Assembly (NCBI GenBank): GCA_012512605.1
Contig: JAAZDX010000203.1
Span: 1 to 11,862, forward strand
Reading direction: 5' to 3'
Origin: Bacillota bacterium
GTDB lineage: Bacteria; Bacillota; UBA4882; UBA10575
DNA length: 11,862 nucleotides
The notes under the pieces are model-generated. The model did not search any database. It saw nothing but the letters and a program-made list of their open reading frames with translations, and had not been told where the DNA came from. The position numbers and the translations under genes were made by a program. Below are positions 1 through 5,077 of the stretch, piece by piece (position 1 is the stretch's first letter; the number at the start of each line of letters is the position of its first letter).

Positions 1-1
1 A

Positions 2-529
2 CCCTCGGTTGACCGTAAGAAGATGCTTGAATTAGCAGGTTGCGTCTTTATTGAAAGAGCAGAGAATGTCATTTTCCTGGGACCTCCGGGAACGGGAAAA
101 ACCCATTTGGCAGCCGCCTTAGGAATGAAAGCCATTCAACGCGGTTACCGAACCCTCTTCGTCTCTGCCGCGAGCGTTGTCACTGCTCTTACTAAGGCCT
201 ATGCCGAGAACCGCTTGGAAGAAAAGTTAAAGGCTTTCACCATCCCTAAGCTGCTCATCATCGATGAAATTGGTTATGTTCCCGTAGACACGCATGGTGC
301 CCATCTTTTATTTCAACTCATTTCCCGACGCTATGAAAAAAGTTCTATCGTGTTAACCAGCAATCGTGGTTTTAGTCAATGGGGTGAAATCTTTGGTGAC
401 CCTATTATTGCTACGGCCATTTTAGACCGTTTACTTCACCACAGCATGGTGATTAACATTAAAGGTGAATCCTATCGTCTAAAAGAAAAACTTAAAGCCG
501 GTCTTATCCCGAAAACGGGAGACGAATAA
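2..529 (+). CDS. istB: IS21-family helper ATPase IstB, 5'-truncated by the window edge
   Basis: IstB is the AAA+ ATPase that works with the IS21 transposase IstA, regulating target choice and strand transfer. The frame is open to the first bases of the window, so the ATG at 23 is internal and roughly 75-80 N-terminal residues are missing (about 250 aa is usual for the family). Counting from that ATG, Walker A (GPPGTGKT) is at residues 20-27, Walker B (LLIIDE) at about 77-82, and a sensor-type stretch VLTSNRGFSQWGEIF lies further on, followed by the typical ending HHSMVINIKGESYRLK. All the key ATPase residues in view are intact, so this copy may be functional. It stops with TAA at 527-529, 6 bp before the terminal repeats. 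The family call is firm; activity is inferred. Confidence 0.95.
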   Translation, partial: PSVDRKKMLELAGCVFIERAENVIFLGPPGTGKTHLAAALGMKAIQRGYRTLFVSAASVVTALTKAYAENRLEEKLKAFTIPKLLIIDEIGYVPVDTHGAHLLFQLISRRYEKSSIVLTSNRGFSQWGEIFGDPIIATAILDRLLHHSMVINIKGESYRLKEKLKAGLIPKTGDE

Positions 530-535
530 ATGGAA

Positions 536-586
536 GTGGGGAAAATTCATCTGCCAAAAGTGGGGAATTTTCGTCTGCCGTTGACA
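536..586 (+). repeat. IS21-type terminal repeat array and element end
   Basis: Two imperfect direct repeats, 536-555 and 560-579, share GTGGGGAA-TT-TCTGCC and are followed by GTTGACA. IS21 elements carry such multiple transposase-binding repeats at their ends. The segment starts 6 bp after the IstB stop codon. Confidence 0.8.
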
Positions 587-614
587 CCTGCTACCAATCT
601 GGGTCAATTCGTCC

Positions 615-698
615 AGCCCCCGGAACTTTAAAACTCATGCGGGTCGGCGTCCTGGCTCCGCTAGCGTTCCGGGGGCTTCTGCCTGATTTAATGCCCCC
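615..698. repeat. GC-rich inverted repeat with alternative pairings
   Basis: AGCCCCCGGAAC (615-626) is the exact reverse complement of GTTCCGGGGGCT (666-677), a perfect 12-bp stem. The loop can form an inner stem between GCGG (639-642) and CCGC (658-661). A second GCCCCC (693-698) could compete for GGGGGC (671-676). The block is far richer in GC than the following 400 bp and begins 29 bp after the IS21 end. Origin unknown: it could be the end of another mobile element, a repetitive palindrome, or a structured RNA. Confidence 0.6.
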
Positions 699-730
699 TT
701 CGACCCACCCGATGCTGGCCTTTCGAATTC

Positions 731-798
731 AAATCACCCATCCATTTTCCCCATAAGTGACTATTAAGGATTAATAGGTAAAAAATGGAGGGTGATTT
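731..798. repeat. AT-rich stem-loop with AAATCACCC / GGGTGATTT arms
   Basis: The left arm at 731-748 (AAATCACCC followed by ATCCATTTT) pairs with the right arm at 781-798 (AAAAATGGA followed by GGGTGATTT) with a single bulged base, around a loop of about 32 nt. The same AATCACCC core recurs in the regulatory region at 4867-4920. No U-tract follows, so it is not a standard terminator. It could be a small palindromic repeat or an operator. Confidence 0.55.
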
Positions 799-838
799 CA
801 CAAGGTTTATTAATATTAGTTACATTAATTACTATATT

Positions 839-868
839 TTGTTGTTTTAGCTATTTTTTAACTATTAT
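839..868 (+). promoter_or_regulatory. Weak sigma-A-like promoter candidate upstream of an isolated terminator
   Basis: TTGTTG at 839-844, an 18-bp spacer and TATTAT at 863-868 give a moderate match to -35/-10 elements. A transcript starting near 875 would end at the hairpin at 956-1005, giving an RNA of about 130 nt. The region is AT-rich, so chance matches are likely. Confidence 0.22.
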
Positions 869-955
869 CCGGAATGTCAGAAGAATATTCATAAAATCAA
901 AAACATGATCGTCGGCCCGTTTCTAATGATGGAGAATGGTAATTCACTAACGGCG

Positions 956-1005
956 AAAAAGTCAAGGCTAAAGGAAGTTCGTATCGCTTGGCCTTGACTT
1001 TTTTT
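956..1005 (+). terminator. Rho-independent terminator with no gene in front of it
   Basis: AAAAAGTCAAGGC (956-968) pairs perfectly with GCCTTGACTTTTT (991-1003), and the T-run continues to 1005. The 13-bp stem and U-tract favour the plus strand. The loop of about 22 nt is long for a terminator. There is no intact plus-strand gene between the IS21 end and this hairpin, so it is either a remnant of a lost gene or the end of a small RNA. Confidence 0.75.
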
Positions 1006-1122
1006 ACTTTGGGATTAAAACTCCATAACGAGGAATATTTTCCCAGCTTCTCATTGTTTAGATTTTGTTGATAACCGCTTTTTATAATAAAATTATCAAA
1101 AGCAAATGAAGGTATAGGATAA

Positions 1123-1619
1123 ATGAGGCGACGGAAGGGTTTATTCTTTTGTCTTTTGGCCTTGGCTATGTTACCTCGGTCTTCTCAGGTTGTGGCAGTG
1201 ATAGTCGAGCGGGGGAAATGGTGGTAATGGCGGAAATAGTGGCGGTCCTGGGTCCGGGAGGCGCTTCCCCTTTGCAACAGTTGACGACTATATAGGTACA
1301 TGGTTCTGGTCGGGCCAAGGAGAAGAATGTCCGTACAGCGTCACCTTAACTGTGGGTGAAAGTTTCGACAAACTATGGAAGCATTTCCGACCACTATGGT
1401 TCGCCGGCAAGTCCGATCTTGGAAGGAGATGTTGCTATTGATGGCACGATGTGGGATTCGTGTTATATAACTATACGGACCGATCCCTATGTGCATCACG
1501 TTTCCGCTAGAGTGGTTAAGGATTTTTCCCCTTCCTATAATGTAGTCGTTTCCTTAAGCGGAAATTTGACCGATCCCGAAACACTTTCTGTTTACTCGTT
1601 ATCGATCCAGGAAGGATAA
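1123..1619 (+). pseudogene. Frameshifted lipoprotein gene (lipocalin-like, unknown function)
   Basis: Three frames together rebuild one lipoprotein. From ATG 1123, frame 1 gives a basic, hydrophobic signal peptide (MRRRKGLFFCLLALAM). At about 1170-1180 the coding signal moves to the next frame, giving the lipobox VFSGC and then GSDS. At the G-run 1211-1215 it moves again into a Gly/Asn-rich linker (GGNGGNGGNSGG) followed by TVDDYIGTWFWSGQGEE. Near 1365-1374 it moves a third time to SISDHYGSPASPILEGD and continues to the TAA at 1617-1619. Without the shifts each frame stops early. The mature part looks all-beta, and D-x-YIGTW resembles the start of lipocalin-like lipoproteins; the family is not firmly recognised. 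GTG 1356 opens the last piece but has no signal peptide and is not a likely real start. Decay is likelier than sequencing error because other large genes here are intact, though the G-run makes error possible for one shift. Confidence 0.7.
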
Positions 1620-1729
1620 GATGGTAAGAGTGGATTCTCTTATTATTATGAGAGCGGCGAACATAATGATGAATTTCTCTTGTTTAAAAAGCTATTGGAG
1701 TAAATGGGAAGAAAGGGGCGGCCTTCAGG

Positions 1730-3325
1730 CTAATCTTCCGGGGCAACCCTTTCTTGCTCCTGGAGCAGCCGGACATAAAGGAGCAACTCTTTACGGGAGG
1801 AGACGTTCAGCTTGGCATAGATCCGTTTATTATGGGTCTTGATCGTGTTGATCGAGAGGCATAAGATCTCCGCGATCTCTTTCGCGGTGTACCCTTCCAT
1901 GTAAAGGTTGAAGACAGCGCGCTCGGCCGGGGAGAGGGTCTTAATGTTTTTAACAAAGTTTTGGAAGAGGGGAGAGGTTTTGGTCACTTCCTCCGTTCCC
2001 AAGGAAAAGCCCTCGGCCGTATCCCGCGCAGCTAAAAACTCAATCAAATCATCAATTTCTTGAATATTCGTTTTTTCATAGGATGATACTTTGCCTTCTT
2101 TCACCATCTGTAGGGCACCGACCACCGGTGCCATTTGGCGACGGCTGATCAAGGCGGCCGCCACCACACTAAAGATAAGAAGCATAAGAAGTAAAATTAC
2201 AAATCGCCAGTTATGCTCCCGAATATTGGTCCGTAGATCTTGTTCCGGCATGAGAATCGCCAAAGCCCATTCACTTTCGGAAAAGGCGGCATCCTTTGGG
2301 TAGATGTTAATCTTTTGGTGGAGCCCTGCGTATGCCGAGCCGTCTACCGCCAGATAGCTTGATAAACCTTTACTCAACGTTTTGAAGGATAAAGGACCGC
2401 CGGTTTGTAAAGGAAGCGCGCTGTAATTCCCAGCGTACATCGCTTTTGCCGCGTCCAAAGTATTCCCTTGTACCGGTGCAAGCATGGTGAAGATCCGGGT
2501 GTAGGTGGAATTGGCCGGGGTATTTTGTAGTTTGAACAACATGGCACTAACCTCGAATCCGCAAACACCAAGAATAAAACCGTCGGAGGTGATGAGCGGA
2601 ACACAAAGGAGCATCGCTTTTTCATAATTGCCCGCCAACACACAACAAGGGTTCCAGTAATACAAGCGCGACAGGGGAAGGTCGCTCCTCTGCGCGGCAT
2701 TTATAGTTGTGAAAAAAAAGTCACCCGGTTCCACCTGGAATTCCATTTGCCATTGGGGCAATAAATCTAGCCGTTTCTGCCGGGCAATAGAAGCGGGGCC
2801 CCGTAAGAAGCGGATCGCCGGGAAAGCAAGGCTAATAACGTTGGGTTCCATGTTTTTTAAAAAAAGCCCGGCACGGGAAGTTTCGGCGGTAGCCAGCGCC
2901 GGATTGACCGTGGCATCCAGAACGATGAAGACACCGCTACTCTTGTTCTTTTCCAGGGCGGCAACGAGTAACTCAACGGTTTCGCTGAGGATTGGCTCCA
3001 AAAGTTCGGGGCGGTTTCTTAGCTGAGCCGGGCGCAAACCCTCTGCTTGCAATCTGCCTTCGATCTGTTCGCTCAGACGCTTCGCCAGAGCAACTCCTTC
3101 GACCGAAAGGACGCCATATTCCCGGGCGGCATTTCCGGCGATATGTTTGAGTTCGTTCCGTAAAAAGAGATGAAACTCGTTAATTCCAACTGAAAAAGCC
3201 CCGGTGGAAAAGAGGATCAACAATAACCCCAACATAACGGCGGATAAAAAGAGGAGGAAAAAAGTAAAAGAACGTCGTTGCAGAGAAAGCTGGTTCTTCC
3301 CAAGGAAGTGATTTAAATTGAACAT
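1730..3325 (-). CDS. Membrane-anchored sensor with C-terminal LuxR/GerE DNA-binding domain
   Basis: This 531-aa one-component regulator appears to link an extracytoplasmic signal directly to DNA binding. A transmembrane helix (about residues 20-42) is followed by a large outside region (about 43-373) that ends in Cache-like motifs (SDGFILGVCGFEVS about 247-260; ILMPEQDLRTNI about 357-368), a second helix (about 374-393), a short HAMP-like linker, and a LuxR helix-turn-helix at about 463-520 (LSPAERAVFNLYMEGYTAKE, then SINTIKTHNKRIYAKL). No histidine-kinase or receiver domain is present. I chose the ATG at 3325 because AGAAGG lies 9 nt upstream; a TTG at 3364 would add 13 residues and overlap the upstream gene. 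The start is 25 bp after the binding-protein stop, so the two are probably one operon. The sensor has a Cys-Cys pair (227-228) plus Cys241 and Cys255. Ligand and target genes are unknown; autoregulation of the operon is plausible. Confidence 0.85.
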   Translation of the reverse strand: MFNLNHFLGKNQLSLQRRSFTFFLLFLSAVMLGLLLILFSTGAFSVGINEFHLFLRNELKHIAGNAAREYGVLSVEGVALAKRLSEQIEGRLQAEGLRPAQLRNRPELLEPILSETVELLVAALEKNKSSGVFIVLDATVNPALATAETSRAGLFLKNMEPNVISLAFPAIRFLRGPASIARQKRLDLLPQWQMEFQVEPGDFFFTTINAAQRSDLPLSRLYYWNPCCVLAGNYEKAMLLCVPLITSDGFILGVCGFEVSAMLFKLQNTPANSTYTRIFTMLAPVQGNTLDAAKAMYAGNYSALPLQTGGPLSFKTLSKGLSSYLAVDGSAYAGLHQKINIYPKDAAFSESEWALAILMPEQDLRTNIREHNWRFVILLLMLLIFSVVAAALISRRQMAPVVGALQMVKEGKVSSYEKTNIQEIDDLIEFLAARDTAEGFSLGTEEVTKTSPLFQNFVKNIKTLSPAERAVFNLYMEGYTAKEIAEILCLSINTIKTHNKRIYAKLNVSSRKELLLYVRLLQEQERVAPED

Positions 3326-3350
3326 CTTTCTACACCTTCTACCGAATTCT

Positions 3351-4712
3351 TCAAGGATTGACAAAGTCCTGATATAGCTCTTCGTTTACCACGGATAAAG
3401 CTTTATGCTCCTTGCGAACTCTCTGCCTTCCTTCTAACATTATTTGTTTCAGCCTTTTCTCATAATCTCTGCTCAAACTGTCTAATTGCTCATAGTTCGG
3501 CGGGACCAGGAAGGTGTATTCCCGATACATATAAGTCGCCGTCTCCAATAGCTTCTTTAGATTCTGGGTTTTCGCCGCTGTCATCTCTTTTTTGATATTG
3601 TTTTCAAAGGCTTCTTTAGTGACTGGTAGATAGCCGGTAGTGGAGACAAAGCGCATATTCTGCTCCGGCTGGGTGAACCACTTCAAAAACAACGCGGCAG
3701 CATGTTCCTTTTGGGGTGTAGAGCGTCGGACGCACATCCCGCCACCGCGCTGTAATGCGAATTTCTCCCCATCCCTAATGATCGGATATGGCAAGATGGT
3801 ATAAGTAACATTCTCCCTTGTATTATCGGGATAAGTAATGCTGTCGCCATAAAATAGGATACCTGCTGTCGAACCGAGCGAACAGACGATCTCTCCGGTC
3901 CTGGAGAGCTCGGAAGAATAACTGTCCGTAACCGCATAGCCGCCAGCGAAGGCGGGCAGAACACTAAAATCCCAGATCGGCAGGAATAGATCGGAAGTGA
4001 TATTCAAATGATCCGGGTAGATAAATTCGCCACCTAATTGGGCCATGCCGACATGGGCAAGATTAAACCAGGAGTCGGCAGTGAAGAATGTCTTGCCATC
4101 ATTGTCCTGATCGGGGGTGAGTGCATCGGTCCATTCATAATATTTAACCGCGGCTTCCGCAATTCCCTCGAAGGTTGCGAGACTGTCCAGCTGAACACCG
4201 GTTGCTGCGGAAAAACGATCAAACAGGGTCTGATTGACAAACAAGACTTCGGTCGATTTGGCAATCGGGAAAACATAAAGCCTGCCGTCGGCGAGCCGGC
4301 CTTCCTCAATAAATTGGGGGAGGTAAGCATCGAGTTCTTTTTGGGTGAACTCTTCGTCCAAAGGAGCCAATAATCCTTGTTGCCACAGGATGAGTGCTGT
4401 TTTCGGGTAAGCAGTGAAAAGATCAGGCATCTCCGGCGCGCCAGGGTCGCCCGCAGCAATCATATACAACTTTTCTTGGATATCTTTGGAAGCAGAAATG
4501 GAGGTAACACTGATGATGACGCCTTTCTTCCGCCCGATAGTGCTGTTAAACTCGTCAATCAGTTCGTCCATTACGTTTTGCATCTGGCCGCCATAGTTGT
4601 GCCACATGGTAACCGTCACCGGCCTTTTAGGATCAAGCTTTACCCGGTTACACCCAACGAAAAGGAAAGCTGCCAGCAGACAGAGCAGCATCAAGGTGTT
4701 CCTTCTCTGCAT
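3351..4712 (-). CDS. Extracellular solute-binding lipoprotein, family 1 (carbohydrate ABC-type), no transporter nearby
   Basis: The 453-aa protein is a substrate-binding lipoprotein of the SBP_bac_1 (UgpB/MalE-like) family. The signal peptide ends in the lipobox FVGC with the lipidated Cys at residue 21. The mature start TVTMWHNYGG (about 33-42) is typical of sugar-binding members, as are the internal IAAGDPGAPEMPDLF and the C-terminal hinge region around FLKWFTQPEQNMRF and TGYLPVTKEAF. A D-x-D-N-D-G loop at 201-206 resembles a calcium-binding loop. Start ATG 4712 has GGAGG 9 nt upstream. Members normally feed an ABC importer, but no permease or ATPase gene adjoins it; the next gene in the operon, 25 bp on, is the membrane LuxR sensor. 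I infer a role in ligand sensing rather than uptake alone, perhaps presenting a sugar or oligosaccharide to that sensor, although a distant shared importer is possible. Ligand unknown. Confidence 0.9.
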   Translation of the reverse strand: MQRRNTLMLLCLLAAFLFVGCNRVKLDPKRPVTVTMWHNYGGQMQNVMDELIDEFNSTIGRKKGVIISVTSISASKDIQEKLYMIAAGDPGAPEMPDLFTAYPKTALILWQQGLLAPLDEEFTQKELDAYLPQFIEEGRLADGRLYVFPIAKSTEVLFVNQTLFDRFSAATGVQLDSLATFEGIAEAAVKYYEWTDALTPDQDNDGKTFFTADSWFNLAHVGMAQLGGEFIYPDHLNITSDLFLPIWDFSVLPAFAGGYAVTDSYSSELSRTGEIVCSLGSTAGILFYGDSITYPDNTRENVTYTILPYPIIRDGEKFALQRGGGMCVRRSTPQKEHAAALFLKWFTQPEQNMRFVSTTGYLPVTKEAFENNIKKEMTAAKTQNLKKLLETATYMYREYTFLVPPNYEQLDSLSRDYEKRLKQIMLEGRQRVRKEHKALSVVNEELYQDFVNP

Positions 4713-4736
4713 ATGGAACCACCTCCATTATTTTAT

Positions 4737-4776
4737 GGCGTAAGTTTTTCTTGAAACATCTTGAAGTTATTACGCC
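4737..4776. promoter_or_regulatory. Candidate operator in front of the binding-protein/LuxR operon
   Basis: GGCGTAA (4737-4743) and TTACGCC (4770-4776) are perfect inverted repeats. Inside them CTTGAA occurs twice, at 4750 and 4760, exactly 10 bp apart and so on the same face of the helix. The site is 25-64 bp upstream of the binding-protein ATG, a fitting place for a repressor, activator or autoregulatory site. The binding protein is unknown. Confidence 0.35.
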
Positions 4777-4808
4777 GTGCTTCCTATATGTTTTTTGTTT
4801 ACGCAACC

Positions 4809-4854
4809 GCCCGACGCTGATTTTCTTCGCGACGAGCGGGAAGTCAGCGTGGGC
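4809..4854. repeat. Imperfect inverted repeat in the divergent region
   Basis: GCCC-G-ACGCTGA (4809-4820) pairs with TCAGCGTGGGC (4844-4854), an 11-bp stem with one bulged G and an interior of about 23 nt. It is GC-rich compared with its surroundings and precedes the AATCACCC repeats by 12 bp. It could be part of an untranslated leader of the plus-strand gene or an operator. Confidence 0.45.
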
Positions 4855-4866
4855 ATCTTTAAGAAA

Positions 4867-4920
4867 AATCACCCCAAAAATCACCCTTGTTTAAACGTTT
4901 TAATCACCCTTGGGGTGATT
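4867..4920 (+). repeat. Three AATCACCC repeats facing one GGGGTGATT arm
   Basis: AATCACCC occurs at 4867-4874 (as AATCACCCC to 4875), 4879-4886 and 4902-4909. A single complementary arm GGGGTGATT lies at 4912-4920. The first copy matches it over 9 bp; the third pairs over 8 bp with a 3-nt loop to make a terminator-like hairpin. The upstream copies could compete with the third, the arrangement expected for an attenuation switch or, in DNA, for cooperative operator sites. Between copies two and three lies the palindrome AAACGTTT (4893-4900). Confidence 0.5.
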
Positions 4921-4928
4921 ATTTTTTT
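4902..4928 (+). terminator. Intrinsic-terminator-like hairpin 150 bp ahead of the SARP regulator
   Basis: AATCACCC (4902-4909) and GGGTGATT (4913-4920) form an 8-bp stem with a tiny loop, followed by ATTTTTTT to 4928. It faces the plus strand, where no gene precedes it, so it would act on a leader transcript of the regulator at 5078 if the promoter lies upstream. If that promoter lies downstream, it may simply insulate the gene. Confidence 0.5.
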
Positions 4929-4978
4929 AAAATCTTGGAGTATAGTTAAGAACAGAAAAACCAAATAATTCGTATTTT

Positions 4979-5006
4979 AAGCAAGAAAGAGAACCCTTGC
5001 TTTTAT
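4979..5006 (+). terminator. Second weak terminator-like hairpin in the leader region
   Basis: AAGCAAG (4979-4985) pairs with CTTGCTT (4996-5002) around a 10-nt loop, followed by a short T-rich run (TTAT). The 7-bp stem and interrupted T-run are weak. Its position, 70 bp before the regulator start, again suggests a structured leader. Confidence 0.3.
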
Positions 5007-5077
5007 TCTACCAATAATAGCCACTAAGTCAATAATTATCGTTATGATTCCATCAATTAAAAGGGGGAAAACACTAA

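Larger units (their letters stand above)
1..586 (+). mobile_element. Right end of an IS21-family insertion sequence (left part outside the window)
   Basis: The segment holds the 3' part of the IstB helper ATPase gene followed directly by a terminal repeat array, the normal arrangement at the istB-side end of IS21 elements. Two 20-bp copies lie at 536-555 and 560-579, 24 bp apart; both begin GTGGGGAA and end TCTGCC. The element probably ends at the TTGACA at 581-586, because IS21-family ends are typically TG...CA. The transposase gene (istA) and the left end are outside the window, so the target duplication cannot be checked. Confidence 0.88.
587..1122. other. Gene-free stretch between the IS21 end and a lipoprotein pseudogene
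   Basis: No reading frame with a credible start, ribosome site and protein-like content was found on either strand. It holds a GC-rich inverted-repeat block (615-698), an AT-rich stem-loop (731-798), a weak promoter-like sequence (839-868) and a strong terminator (956-1005). A 30-codon frame from ATG 905 to TGA 997 runs into the terminator, has no ribosome site and is probably chance. It may be debris from earlier insertions. Confidence 0.5.
4713..5077. promoter_or_regulatory. Divergent regulatory region between the binding-protein operon and the SARP regulator
   Basis: This 365-bp region must hold the promoters of both flanking units, though no near-consensus -35/-10 pair stands out for either. 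It contains four separate inverted or direct repeat structures (4737-4776, 4809-4854, 4867-4920, 4979-5002), unusually many for its size. No protein-like frame is present. Confidence 0.6.

Noticed and set aside
905..997. 30-codon plus-strand frame ending within the terminator
   Set aside because: There is no ribosome site before the ATG, and the last codons are the terminator stem itself; probably chance.
1621..1842. Plus-strand open frame of 73 codons
   Set aside because: Its second half is antisense to the LuxR sensor's C-terminus, the peptide has no family-like pattern, and it has no good ribosome site.
3326..3364. TTG start at 3364 for the LuxR sensor, overlapping the binding-protein gene by 14 bp
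   Set aside because: The ATG at 3325 has AGAAGG with 9-nt spacing and leaves a normal cytoplasmic N-terminus before the first helix; the TTG has no comparable site.
4893..4900. AAACGTTT palindrome as a LacI/CcpA-type operator
   Set aside because: Only the central 8 bp are symmetric; the flanks do not extend as a catabolite-response or LacI-family site would.
4867..4909. AATCACCC repeats as a CRISPR array
   Set aside because: Units are 8 bp with unequal spacings of 12 and 23 bp, far from CRISPR dimensions, and no cas genes are present.
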